From: Manihot esculenta
Taxonomy: Eukaryota > Streptophyta > Magnoliopsida > Malpighiales > Euphorbiaceae
Assembly: GCF_001659605.2 (NCBI RefSeq)
Contig: NC_035171.2
Span: 27,941,825 to 28,005,824 of the forward strand
DNA length: 64,000 nt
Direction of reading: 5' to 3'
Shown here: positions 35,801 to 50,800 of the stretch, in pieces
How the letters are laid out: the number at the start of each line of letters is the position of its first letter
How positions within the stretch are numbered: the stretch's first letter is position 1
Translations under genes and position numbers: made by a program
Notes under the pieces: generated by a model
Seen by the model: only the letters and a program-made list of their open reading frames with translations
Database searches by the model: none
Told to the model about the DNA's origin: nothing

Positions 35801-38800
35801 GTAATTATATAAAGCTTAAACTGCCTATAAATAATACATTATAGTAAATATTACTAGAAGTCTCATACCCTAAACTTGGATAATATTCTTCAAAGGATAA
35901 AGAATTCAATACTAATTAAATTTTGCATATAAATAATAAAAATTTAAATAGCTATCAAAATATACAAAAAATACGACAAAAAAAAATTCATCAAAGAAAG
36001 GAAGTCCAACAATTTCGATCTAAGTTCGATTGATTGGTTTTTTCATAGAGTTCGGTATTAATGGAAAACGCCATCACAAATGATGTTTCAATTCTTGTGA
36101 AAGTACTAATTTGATTGGAACTTTTAGAAATATTTGAAATGCTTTTTAAAATGTTAATTTTATATTAATTTATGTATATATATCATTTAGACATAACTGT
36201 AAATATGATATTCAATTAACCTTACAAATATATTATCACAGGAAAGAAGCCTTTGGTGTGGTCAAACAGGATGAAAATTGCTATAGGCTCCGCTAAAGGA
36301 TTACAATATCTCCATAAAGAATGTGAGTAGTCACTCAAATATTCATTACCTGCTAAAATAATTTTGCCACACTTGATGTATTTTCAATCTTTTATAAAAA
36401 TTGTGCTAATAGTTTTTTGTTATATATTTTTCAATTCTTTCGATATTTGTATCTTTCAGGTGATATTAGAATCATACATCGAGATATAAAGGCCGATAAT
36501 ATTCTACTTACCAATGATTTTGAACCAAAAGTAAGTTCTTTTTATATAACTCTAATCTATCAAAATAAACCAAACTTTTTTTTTACATTTTGTTAATCTA
36601 ATCAAGTAGCCAAACTTCTAAGTTCTTAAAACATTATCTAATTTTTGTTAATACAATATTAAAACCTTTTTTTAACTTATTTGCAAATAGCATGAAAAAA
36701 ACAACTAAATTTATCACATTCATCAACTCTTTCATAATATTATTTGTTAATTATGTATCTTGAATTTTCTGCCTGTTTTTTTTGCCAAATTATGATTCAA
36801 TCTGAAAAATTTTATTCTGTGACTCGAATTGAATAAAAAATGAGATATTAATTTTTTTTTTCCTTACTACGCATTGTGTGGGATTTTTTAGAAAATCACT
36901 AGATTAGAATTCGAGAATTTTAAGAAATTGCATCATATTTTTTCATTATGGTGAAAATTTAGCTTTGTCAATCCGTGAGTTTTGAGAGATTGCATCATAT
37001 TTTTTCATTATGGTGAAATTTTATCTTTTTCAATCCGTGGACATAAATCTTAGGATTAAACTATGTCAAATTTCTTGTGTATTTTTTTTTCTTATAATTC
37101 GATTAAAAGGGTGCATGTGTATTTAAAATTGTGCATTTATTTTAGCATTATTTTTGTAATTGATGCACATCTAATAATGATGAGACCTTATGCTATTGAG
37201 GGGGGGGATAATATGCAATTATAATTATCTAATTTCATTGTATGGCTAAGAATTTTAATGTGCAGTGGATATCTAAATGAATTTTAGCAGTAGCTAATGG
37301 TAATGATAATATTGGATCAAACTAGAAAATGAAGTAGAATGATAAAATTATAATAATATTTCACAATTTCAAAATACAAATTGGATAAATTTTTTTAAGC
37401 ATTTCAAATTTAGCTTTAAATAATTAATTAAATTACCAAAACGTGAAAAATACTTTTTTGGTAATTAAGTCTTTTGCATGTCAATCCTCTTCTCATGCTT
37501 CTTAATAATCAGAAAGATATCTCTCTAAGTTTTGCTCTCAAACCTTATTCCGAATTAATCCTATCTATTTAGAATCAACTTAGCTTGGAAGGACCTCTCA
37601 TGTACAATGACAATTTTGCTCTTTTCTCTCTAGATCACATTGTTGGACCCATTAATCAAGTCCAACATTTTATCTTTAATGTTGTTGGTTCTACAAATAG
37701 TGATATTTGTTATGTAAATAATTCTGTCTTCGAGTTTTGATTCATTCGAGTCTAAATTTTTATTACAATTTAAATGGGTGTGCATGAACTACTGGCTTTG
37801 CCGTCATATTGTACCTAGATTTCTAGGATTGATTGTTTTGTTTAGTATAGTTTAATTTCAGATTGTAGGAAATTTTTTGTAGCGGTTTCTTCTCTTATTA
37901 GGTCATTTTAGAAATTTTATGGTTGCTATATTATTGTTTATGAGTTCATAATCAGAGTCTTCCACCAATTCTATCAATCTAGATATTATGTTTTTTTTTT
38001 TTGTGTGGTTGCTTATCTTCTGGATGTTCGATTTTAGCATTATTGTCGGTTTAAAAACACTTTGTACTGCTAGTATGCTTTATAGATGTTTTATTGAATA
38101 TGTTTTTCATTTCGCTTATTGTCTTGTGTTTTTTGTTTTATAATAATCTTATTAGGATTATTATTGTTAGGATTTCTTTCCCTTTAGATTGTTATAGTTT
38201 TAACAAAATTTTTGGAGAAATATAAATAAAGTACTGATTTTGTGAAGGATTATTTATATGAAATGAGATAATAGATTGACATGGTATGTATAGCAAGTCC
38301 CAACAAATTATAACTTTTATACTTTTTTAATATTTTTTAGAAATAACCGTATTTTATATTTCTATTCTCTATTGACTTATCATACTAAATTAGTCATATG
38401 CATGTATTTGTCATATATATATATGTTATACCATATTTTATGGTACTAATATGATATCAATGCTCCACTATATCATTACTCTAATTTTTTAATAATCTTG
38501 ATTCACTTGGGTGTATTCAGGTAATTTTTTATCTCATTACTAAAATATTACTCTTACTTCTTAATAAAATAAGATAAATTTAAAACTCTACTTTCTATTT
38601 TTCTTTTTAAAAAAATCATATTTATTATGTTGATATATATCGAGATTAAATAAAAATACTTGAAATCAATTAAGCTAAATGAAAAGTACCAATGAAGAGA
38701 AAGTGAGGTTTTGAGACTTTTATTTAGAGAATACATAAGAATAGTGTATATTGATAGACATAGATAGTAAGAGGAGGCTAAATGAAATAATTTATTTAAA

Positions 38801-41800
38801 AACAGCTTATTTTCATTTTTTTTCTTGAAAAGATGCTAATATGAAAACTCAAAAAAAAAATATTGAAATTTTATTATTCATTTCATTCTACAATCTTTTT
38901 TATATATATATTTTTAAATATCTCATGATCTTATCTACTTTCGTTTTTTTATATTATAGTTAACATATAAATTGACTATTATAATTGTTGTTGTCGGAGG
39001 CTTAAACTCCATCTCCAGTGAGCAACGTAACAGAAAATAAGAAAATAAAGAAAAAAACAAAGAAGAAGGAGAAACACAAAGATTTACGAGTTAAAATTGG
39101 TATTTTGAGGATCATCCTACGTTTCGGGAGAGGAAATCCTCTATTGATGATGAATTATAGATAAAATAATAACCATACATGAGTACAAACTCGATTACAG
39201 GGAAAACAATCACAACGCTTTTTACTTGGCGTACTTTTTCATACCCAAAACAAAGGGATGTCTACTCCTTAAATAGCAAACTTAACGACCTTGACTCCTA
39301 TGAAAAGACTAAAAAGCCACTCACTTCTTTTAAATGAAGTTGGGTAAATAAAACGTTATTGTTCCTTTTAAACCTCTCAAACGTTCCGAGCACTTTAAAA
39401 AATTCGTACATTTTAAACTTCTGGGCTTCCAACCTCTTCAAGTCTTAGCGAGTCTTCGAGCCTTCGAGCTTTCCTTCTTGCCTTGCAAGCTTCCGAGCAT
39501 CCGAGCTCCTGAGCTTCTGGACAGCTTGCCTGTCTTGACGAGCCTCCGAGCTCCACCAGCCCTATGAGCATGCCAGGCTCCATCAGCCTGCAAGCATCTG
39601 GGCCACTCTTGCCCTAGCGAGTCTTCAGGCCTCTAGGCTATTCTCACCCTCTAGCCTTCTTTCATCAAGCCTACCTTACTCAACCCTGCTTCCAACAGGC
39701 AGGTCTTCCTTTTAGCAAATCACCCCATCAACAGGTCATCGCACCTCGTCATAGGTTGTCACCTCATCTTATTATTTGTCAGGCCATCTACTAGTCGTCT
39801 GATCTCTCTCTCTATTTTTATCTAGAGGTTCTGAGTTCTTTTGAAGAATTTGAGTATCAATCCGTTAATTCTCCATCTTGCTTGAACTTCTTCAACACAT
39901 GTGAACTTCCTTTTGACCTGACCCTCATCATTTTTAGTTAGCCTCAATGAGCTCAACTTCCTTTTGAACTTGTTAACGGTAAAGTCTTAGTTAGTGCATT
40001 GGTAGGGTTTTCTTTTGTGTGGATTTTCAAAACCTTGACAATGCCTTTAGATACCAAATGTCTAACGAAGTGCAATCTGATATCTATGTGTTTGGTTCTT
40101 TCATGATGCATGTTGTTCTTTGACAAACCTTGCAATATGATATCTATGTGTTTGGCTGACCCTCATCATTCTTAAGTAAACCTCAATAAGCTCAGCTTCC
40201 TTTTGAACTTGTTAACTGGTAAAGTCTTGGTTAGTGCATCGATAGGGTTTTCTTCTGTCTGGATTTGCAAAACCTTGATAATGCCTTTAGATACCAAATC
40301 TCTAACGAAGTGCAAAATGATATCTATGTATTTGGTTCTTTCATGATGCACGTTGTTATTTGACAAACTAATGGCACTCTGAGAATCACAAAACACTTCC
40401 ATTGTCTCTTATTTGAATCCAAGCTCCTCCATCAGACCTTTTAACCAGATTTCCTCCTTAATGGCTTCTGTTAAAGCCATATACTCGGCCTCTGTGGTCA
40501 AAAGAGCTATGACATGCTGTAGACCTAATTTGTAGCTTACAACATTTCTACCAATAGTTAATACATACCCTGACACCGATCTCCTTTTGTCCAAATCAGC
40601 TGCATAATCAGAATCACAAAAACCTATAACCTTCAGACTTTATTCCCTGACACAATTGAGTTTCAAATTTTGTGTACCTCTAATATACCTGAGTACCCAT
40701 TTCACAGTATTCCAGTGGTCTCTTTCTGGTTTGCTCATGAACCTGCTGATAACTCTGATTGGAGCCAAATCCAGCCTTGTTCTGATTAGAGCATACATGA
40801 TGCTACTAACAACACTTGAATATGAGAACATTTCTTTGAATGACTCATAAAACTCCACTAAATCCTTACTTGAACTCAGCTTGAAATGAGGCCCCAATAG
40901 AGTATTCATAGCCTTTGCTTAGTTCATTCCAAATGGTGTTAAAACCTTCTGTACGTAATCCTCTTGAGATGGAGTTAATCAATTTCCAATTCTATCTCTC
41001 TAAATGTTCATTCCCAGGATTTTCTTTGCAGACCCCAAAACCTTCATATCAAATTCCGCTCTCAGCATTTCCTTCAATTTCTTGACCTCTAATTGATCCT
41101 TTGCTGCTATCAATATGTCATATATATATATATCATTAGATATATTAGAGACTGATCTTTAAGTTTTCTGAAATAGACACAGGAATCAAAATTGCTTCTC
41201 TGAAATGTATTATCCTGCATAAAAGAGTCAAATCTCTGGTTCCATTGTCTAGGTGACTATTTTAGACCATAAAGAGATTTCTAAAGCTGATAAACCCAAT
41301 CTTCTTTCCCTTTTTCCACAAAACCCTCGGGTTGTTTCATGAAAATCTGCTATTCCAGAGTTCCATGTAAGAATGCAGTCTTCACATCTATTTGTTCCAA
41401 TTTCAGATTCTGATATACCATCTATGATAATAGAACCCGAATTGAAACATGTTTAACCACAGGAGAAAAGTTTTCATTATAATCTATTCCTTCTACCTGT
41501 GAGAAACCCTTAGCAACCAATCTTGCTTTGAACTTGAGTTGTTCCACACCTGGAATGCCTGACTTTCTCTTCAAAACCTATCTACACCCTATAACCTTCT
41601 CTTTTCATGTTTCTTGGTGAGAATCTAAGTGTTATTATGTTTTGGTGACTTTATTTTCTCCTCCATTGCTTCTTTCCACTTTCTCCAGTCCTTAGATTGC
41701 TTGGCTTCTTGATATGATATTGGTTCTTCTATTTTGATCTCTTCTGTAGATGTGAAGGCAAAAGCCACAGTCTTAGCCTCATTATATCTTGAAGAGGATT

Positions 41801-44800
41801 TGATTTCTCTTTTACCTCTATCCTTTGCAAGCATATAATCACTAATATCTTCTTGCTGAGAATCCACCTCTTCCTCTGGCCTTTGATCCGATTATGCATC
41901 ATCAGTGTTCTTGGATTCATCATATAAAGAGATATCCTTCTCTTTAGATCCAGATGAACTCTCAATTATTCTCTAAGGAACTCTACCTTGATCTTTAGTC
42001 CCTTCACTGTTCTTGTTCTGCAAAGTAGGAACCTAAAGAGTAATAGTCTCATTTTTTGAGATTTGCCTTATAACCTCTTCCACCTTTTCTTCCTGTAGAT
42101 CCTTGAACACTTGTTCTTCATTGAATCTTATATCTCTACTAATGACACATTTCTTCTCCTTTAGCAACTAAATCCTGTAACATTTGATTCCTTGAGGATA
42201 TCCAATGAATATCATTTTTCTTGCTCTTGGCAATAGTTTACCCTAATCTGTATGGATGTAAGCCACATAACCAAACCTCCTCAAGTGTGAATAGAAAGGC
42301 TCAGTCCCTAACCACATCTGTTCTGTAACATTCAACTTTATAGCAGTAGATGTGGACTTACTGATCAGGTACACACACGTAGATGTAGCTTCAGCCTATA
42401 AATTTTGAGATAAACTCAGCTCACTAAGCAAGCTTCTGATTTTTTCCATTATTGTCCTATTCATCCTTTATGCAACACCATTCTACTATGGTGTATAAGC
42501 ACGTGTTCTGTGCCTCTGGATTCCCTGCTTTCTATAAAATGAATCAAAACTTTGATTACAGAATTCAAAATTATTGTCTATCCTCAATGTCTTTATCTTC
42601 TTTCCTGTCTAATTCTCCACTAAGCATTTTCATTCCACAAACTTCATAAAGGCTTCATCCTTTGATTTCAAAAAAAGAATTCAAACCTTCCTAAAGTAAT
42701 CATCAATAAAGGAGATGAAACACTGACACTTTAATAGAGAGAAAGGAATATTTGGTGATCCCCACAAGTCTGAGTGAATGTAGTCAAGAATTCCTTTTGT
42801 TGTATGCTTTTTGCTCTCAAAGGAAAACCTGTGAGATTTACCAAAGATATAATTTTCACAAAAACTTAGAGATGATAGATTAGTACCTTGAAGAAGACCC
42901 TTTTTTACCAGAGTCTCCAATCCCTTCTGACTCATATGTCCAAGCCTATTTTGCCAAAGACAGGTTTGATCCCGAGTAGTCTCGAATAGATTTGCTTCAC
43001 TAAAAATCATTTTATCTTGCAAAACGTACAAACCTTCTATCAGCTCTCCTTTGATGATAACTGTACAGCCTTTGACAATCTTCATTATGCCTTTCCGAGC
43101 CTTGTACCAGCAATTCTGCAATTCAAGTGCATCAAGAGAAATAAGGTTTCTTTTGAGTTTAGGAATGTACCTCACTTGAGTTAACATCACAGTCGAGCCA
43201 TCATGCATCATGATTCGTATTATTTTGACTCCTTTGACGTCACAAATTGTGTTGTTTCCTATCTTGGCTCTACCTCCATCTCTTTCTTCAAATGTGGCAA
43301 ACCATTTTTTTCTCGGGGTCATATGGAATGTGTAGCCTAAATCCAATATCCACTGTTCTTTAATCTCTGACTCAGTGATGGACAATACCTCTAAAGTTTC
43401 TGCAGTCAAAACTTCAGAATCTTGCATATTGTTATTTGCAATTGCTGCTTCATCCTTCTCATTTTGAGAAGCCTTCTGATTATTTTTCCTCGAATAGCAG
43501 TCCTTGAAGTGACCTTTCTTACCACAATATCAGCATTCGAATTTGCTCTTGGACTTCGATCTTGCCCTCGATTTGCTCTTACACCTGTTCTTGTTGTCTC
43601 TATACTCAAATCTTCCCCATACTACCAGACCTTCACCTTGATTTCTCGTACCCTTCTGAGTATTGAGTTCTGCTTCTTTGGACCTTGCTGCAGTCTTCAC
43701 CTCTTCAGCCGTGATACTGGTTCTTGAATACTTCAGAACCTCCCTTAACTATTCATAAGGAGAAGGCAAAGAATTCAATAGATACACTGCTTGAAATTTT
43801 TCCTCCACCTTAACCTGTAGATTCTGCAAGTCAGATAACATCTTCTGAAAAACGTCCAAGTTCTCCTCAACGGTCTTGCCCTCATCCATCTTAAAGCCCG
43901 AAACCCTCTGCATCAGGTACATTCTATTACGTAAAGATCATTCTAGGTAGAGTTTCTCCAGAAGTCTCCAGATCCCAAAAGCAGTCTTCTCATGGATCAC
44001 TTCTCTAATAATCTGATCCAAGAGACACAAAACTATCAAGTTCCTGACCTTCTTACTCCTTTCTCTTCTTGACCATTTGATCGGCTCGTCAATATCTTTC
44101 TCTCTCAATCTTGCTTCTTAATCCGAGGTGATGATTAAAGCAGCCCCAAAGGATTCTAAGGTTTTAGAAGTTAAAGAAAGAATTCTTTTCTGGATTGGAG
44201 TTCTTGGTTTCTTTGATTCATTTTCTTTCTAAAGATTCCAAATTTCTAGATCATCATTGAGAGCATCTTGCAGCCCCATGATCTCAAGACTTATCTCGAT
44301 TTTTTCTTTCCAAAGCATGAAATCTCCTCTTCTATCAAACTTCTCCACATCAAGTTTTTACATTGTCGATGCCTTTCTTTTCTCAATCAGGTTTCAAGAA
44401 AACTGACCGACGACGGACCTCTCCGCTCACAAATCATGCTCTGATACCACTTGTTATTGCTAGAGGCTTAAACTTTAATCTCCAGTGAGCAATATAATAG
44501 AAAAGAAGAAAAGAAAGAAAAGAAAGAAAAAACAGAGGAAGGAAAAACATAAAGAGATTTACGAGTTCGGATCGATCTTTTGAGAATCGTCCTATGTCTT
44601 GAAAGAGACAATCCTTTATTCACAATGAATTACAGAGAAAAGAATAACCACACATTAGTACAAGCTCATTTATAGATCAATAAAATGGCAGAGAAAATAA
44701 TCACAGCGCTTTTTCACTTTATGCACTTTTTCATACCCAAAACAGAGGGATGTCTGCTCCTTAAATGACAACCTTAATGACCTTGGCTCCCATGAAAAGT

Positions 44801-47800
44801 GTAACGACCCGGAAATCCGGACCGCTACCGGCGCTAGGATCCAGATCGGCATAAGGCCGCCGGGACCCGTAGCAAGCCTACTATGCAACCTGTACAGTCG
44901 GTATAATCCCCAAACATGAATAAACATTTCCATGAAACATTTAAAACTTTACCTTTAACCAGCTTGACCTATGTATGCACTATGACTGGACTCATAGAAC
45001 CCCTAGGGTCAGCATACTCTATGTCAAACTCGGTCTAAAACATACATTAACATAAAAATAAAACTCATGTACAAAGGGATTATCCAACTCGGGCCAAGCA
45101 CAATACTACAACTCTGAACAAATTACATAATATCATTTTGTAAAACAACTCTTTTACATCATTACATTACATATCTTTACCTTACATCATTTCCACTATT
45201 AATCTATTACATGAATCTGACTATAGACATAACCTGCTAATCTTCTGACTATCTCTGACCCTGCAAACCTGGGGTTAGGGGAGAGGGGTGAGCTATAAAG
45301 CCCAGTGAGCGGAAACCATACTAACAAAACAGTTCATTTACAAGTATGCCATCATGGAATGCATCACATCACAAACATATCACATCAAGGATGAATTTGT
45401 CACCATTAGCCCTCTACATATTGTAATATGTCCAACTATATCAGGGGCGATGAGGCCACACCTAGTATTCGCTTACATAACTCATATCATAACATGTCCA
45501 ACTACACCAGGGGCGATTAGGCCTCACCTAGTGTTCGCTTACATAACATAGTACCAGGGGCGACCTGGTCTTTCTATCTCATATCATACCATGGCATATC
45601 ATATCATATTATCTCATCTCATACTGAGGGCTAAGGATCATCCAATATCCATCCACATCAACAACATATTATGCAATGCATCATATTCGTGGGTTCTAAT
45701 GCAAAACAACCTAATACATATATCATGGCATTTTATGATGCATGGATCATGCTCTAAAATCATTTAATTTCTTAATTTAAAACATTAGGTTTAGTTCCAC
45801 TCACCTCTGGCAGACGCTGGACTGACTCTGCAACTGCTAACACTGATGGCCTCCTCGATCCCTCGGGTCCGATCCTACACAGGTGGACTCGAATGAGGTG
45901 CCAAACACACTCTAAACAACTCATAAACAACTCCCCAAAAACCCCCTAAAACATCACTTAAACATGCATAGAAAACACTCAAGAAAAGGCTGGGCAGGGC
46001 ACTTTCGGCGGCACCTTCGGCGGCCGAAAGTCCCAGACAGAGACGAAAGTCAGGCAGGTTCGGCGGCAACTTCGGCGGCCGAACCCTCTCTCCAGAGACG
46101 AAAGCCAGGCACTTTCGGCGGCCGAACATTACCTTCGGCGGCCGAAAGTCTGCTTTCAAGCCCAAACTCGACTTTCGGGGGCAAGGTTAGGCGGCCAATC
46201 TCTGCATCATCAGGCAGGTTCGGCGGCCGAAACCACCTTCGGCGGCCGATCCTGAGTTCATCCAGAACTCAGCCTTTGTGCATTTCAAGCCTCCCAAACC
46301 TTCCATACACCCCAACTTCTCAAACACATGCATACATCCCTAACCATTCACAAAGGAGCTCAACCAAGCTTAAACTCCCAAAAACAACATCTAATGCATA
46401 CATAGATAGTTTATGACCCACATGGGCCAAAACCATCAAAACAAACCAAACCTCACATACTCTCTCCCAATCATGCATACTCTCTCCCACATGTTCAAGG
46501 GGCTTGGAAACTAACTTAAACCCCAACACAAACATCACAAGAACATACATTATCATACATTGGGCATAAAACCCACATAAACCCTAACGTGCATATCTAC
46601 CCATAAAAACTCCCATAAACTTACTTAAAACTTCATTAAAACAGTAGAGAAGCAAGGATCTACACTTACCTCTTGAAGATCGAGGGTTGGTGTGACCCAA
46701 AGCTTGAGATATGAAGGACCCAAGCTCTACAAGTCTCCAAGCTCTCAAAACCTTGATCAAAACTTCAAAACTTCAAAACAAATTGTAGATCTCATGAAAA
46801 CTTGAAGGATGGGTAGAGAAAAACATGAAAACGACCAAAGGAGGACCAAAACTCACCTGAGCTCGAGAATGGGGAGAAAACTCGCCCATTTTCGGTCTGA
46901 GGGGCTTTTATAGGTGGCCAGCCAAACCTCCTTCGGCGGCCTAACGTGCATGCAAAACACCCCCATGTTCGGCGGCCGAACTTGAGGTTCGGCGGCCGAA
47001 CCTGGTTTGTTCAAACAAGGCTTTCGGAGGCCAAAGGCGCTCCCGAAGCCTTTCCATGTTCGGCGGCCGAACTTCACTTTCGGCGGCTGAACCTGGCAAA
47101 CGCCTCCTTGGTTCTTTTCCTTTCAAAACTCAAATCTTTTTCATTTAAAACCATGAAATCAGTAAAAACATTTTAGAAACCACATTTTACCGCTTTAGAA
47201 GACTCTGGCATCAACAAAATTCCATATTCCAACGGAGATTCCGCCGGAAGGTAGGGATTCCGATGCCGGAAATCTAGCCGGGTATTACATTCTTCCCCCC
47301 TTTAAGAACATTCGTCCCCGAATGTTCAAACAAACAGGCACATGCATAGACATAACATAAGCACAATCATAATAACACATAAACTCTAGTCTATAAAGAA
47401 ACACGGTATTACTGGAGTAGGAGCTCTCGGTCTCCCTGGTGCACTTTTTCATCTTAAGGTGATTCTAAGAGACTTTCACTATCGGGATTTCCTTGTTTCC
47501 ACACTTTCTGACCTGTGTGTCGGCGGTCCGTACTAGCTGCTCAACATAGGTGAGATCCTCTACGATCTCCACCTCTGGTTCTTTTCAGAACCTCACTCGG
47601 ACCCGACACGAACTCATATACCGTGGAAACATGGAAAAACGGATGGAGCTCTTCCTTCGAAGTAGGTAAATCTAACTCGTGGGATACATTCCCAATCCTT
47701 TGCAGGATTTCAAAGGGTTCAATGTATCTGAGAGCTAATTTACCTTTTTGCCCATAACGAATCACCCTCTCTTTAGGAGACACCTCCAGTAAACCTCGAC

Positions 47801-50800
47801 TTCCTCGAAAACCTCAACATGCTTCCGCTGCACACTCTGACAAAACTCTTCTCTCTTTTGATACTCTACATGCCTCTTTCGGACAACTTCATAACTCTCC
47901 TGCTGACTCACAGCAGTTCTAATTCTTCTCATTCTTGGCCACTGACCTTCTTCTTACTGCACTAAGGGATGGGGTAAGCTGCTAAGTGGATTTCCGGTTG
48001 AGGGCATCTATCAAAATATTTGCCTCACCCGTAATTGAACCTTGAAGTCATAACCACTATGCAGTTTTTATCCATCACCTCTTCCTTCGGTTCTTCTTCC
48101 TTGACTCAAGATGTGTTGCAAGCTCCTTCGATCTGTAAGGATCTACCCTCATACCTTATACAGGTATCGCCTCCACATCTTGAGTGTAAAGACCACCATC
48201 GCCATTCTTAGATCATGTGTAAGATGATTCAACTCATGCTTCTTCAGTTACCTAGAAGCATAAGCAATCATCCTGCCATTTTACCTTAACACACAATCTA
48301 GTTCCACTCAGAGCGCATCACAGAACACTGTGACATCTTCATTACTGGTGGACAGAGCCACCACGGGTACTGACATCAACATTTCCTTCGGCTCTTCAAA
48401 GCCTTCTTCACACTGAGTAGACCACACAATCCTCTGGTTCTTCTTGATCCATCTGGTCATAGGAGCGGCAACTCTAGAGAAGTTCTAGATGAACCTCCAG
48501 TAGGTAACCTGCCCAACCCAAAAAGCTCTTGATCTTTGTCACTACAATGGGTCTGGGCTAGTCAGCTACAACTTCAACTTTCTCGGGTCTACCTCACTTT
48601 CCTCTTTCCGACATACAATGACCCAAGAAAGGTATGCTCCTCGACCGAAACTCATATTTGGAGAACTGGGCATCCAAGCCATGTTCTCTCAGGATCTGCA
48701 ATCCTAATTTCAGATAATGGGCAGACTCCTCTGTAATTCTGGAACTCACTGAGGTACCATCGATGAAGACAATAACGGAGTGGTCCAGAAACTAACTGAA
48801 ACTTTGCTTATGAGATCTATGAATGCTGTAGGGGCGTTCATTAACCCGAACGACATTCCTAGAAACTCATAGTGCCCATATCTGGCTCTAAACACTGCTC
48901 CCTGAACATCTTCTTCCTTGATCTTAACTGATAGTACATGGACTTCAGATCTATCTTGGAAAGGCAACCAGCTCCTGCTAGCTGGCTTAAATAGATCGTC
49001 GATCCAAGGTAACAAATACTTACTCTGGGTAGTGACTTTGTTCAACGACTTGTAGTCGATACAAAGTCCTTGGGATCCATCCTTCAACCTCGCAACAACA
49101 CTGGAACACCCCAAGATGAGGTGCTCAAACAGATGGGAACCCTTGTCTACCAACTCTTGCAACTGATCCTTACAACTTTTTCAACTCTGTTGATACCATC
49201 CTGTGGGGAGAGATAGAGATTGGTCCAATTCCATGCATTACTTCTATTTTGAACTCCATCTCCCTGACAGGCGGTAGTCCTGGGAACTCATCTGGGAAAA
49301 CATCTAAAAACTTTTCCAACAACTGGCACTGAGGCTGGCTCCCTGACCCGACCATCGAACTCTCTCTAAAAAAAACTAGAACCCTTGGTAATCTTTCCGG
49401 AACATCCTACGAGCCCGTAGGGCTGATAACAAACCTCTAGGTATCCCTACTCTGTCCTCTCTAAGGACTACCTCTGATCCATCCTGACCTCTGAACCTGA
49501 CTACCTTGTCTCTGCGGACTCAGGTAGCACCACTAGTAGAAAAAAAAGAAAAACAATCCAACCCTAGAATGACGTCAAACAGTCAAATCTAGGACCACTA
49601 GGCCAGCTGGAAGGCATCTACTCATCACATATTCTGAACTGTACCGGCAGACTGACTCTGCCACTGATGGATCACACTCGGGTCCACCGACCCAAAGGGG
49701 ATACTCTAACCTATACGCTATCAAGCCCAATCCCTCAAAGGCTCACGAAGCCAACAAAGGAAGAGAAACATCAGGGTTCATAAAACATACACATCAGAAC
49801 ATACTAGAGTGAGATTACCTGATCCCACCGGGTTCGATGTGTTAGCCTCCTGCTGGGTCATAGTGAAGATCCGCGCTGGAGCTGATGGACCTTCACTTGG
49901 GAAACCTGCTGAAGAAGGAGTTATCCCTCTTCCTCTACCTCTGCCCTGTGCCATGGATGGAGCTACTGGGTGAGCTACACTGCCTGGAACTATCTGCTGG
50001 GACCGTGCGAACAAGGTCGCAGTGGGACACTCGCGTGCCATGTGCCCATCCTGTCCGCACCTAAAGCATGCTGTTGTCCCCACCAAACAGACTCCCTTGT
50101 GCAGCCTACCGCACCTCGTACATCTGGAGTTACCCGAACCAGAGCTCGAACCATCGCCTAATCCCAGACCAGACTTTATCCGGTCCCAGAACTTGCTCTT
50201 CTTCGATCTTCTGAGGCCTCTGCCTCCCTTCTTACTCTTTGTGACAGCCTCGCTTAGAGGGGAGAGATTAACCTCACTTGTCCCCGGGACTTGGAGACCC
50301 GAAGACTGTGCCACCGACTGCTTAACTGTCCCTCGGATGATGGCACTAGCCTCCATTCTCCGTGCCATATCCACTATAGTATGGAAACTCTCCCTTTCTA
50401 CTGATTGAATCAACGAGGAATACCTGGAGTGAAGCTTCATAACATATCTCCTAGACTTCTTCAGGTCTGTGTCGAGACCTTGTCCTGCAAACGGCAACAG
50501 CTCCAGGAACCTGTCTGTAAACTCCTCTACACTCGTCTCTTCCGTTTGCCTTAACTGCTCAAATTCAATCATCTTCAGTTCTCTGGAACTATCTGGAAAT
50601 GCCCATCCTGCAAACTCATTGGCAAACTGCTCCTAGGATAAGCCTTCCAACCTTGGGTCCACATAGTTTTTGAACCATTCTCTTGCCTTCTTGCATTTCA
50701 ATGTGAACCCTGCCATCTGAATGGCTCTACTGTCACTTGCTCCCAACTCATCAGTTATCACCTTCACCGTTCTGAGGTACTCAAAAGGATCATCACCTGA

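Noticed and set aside
45964..46416. 150-codon plus-strand open frame
   Set aside because: Lies in the Gypsy LTR and is created by the repeated GC-rich palindromes; it is broken in the right LTR.
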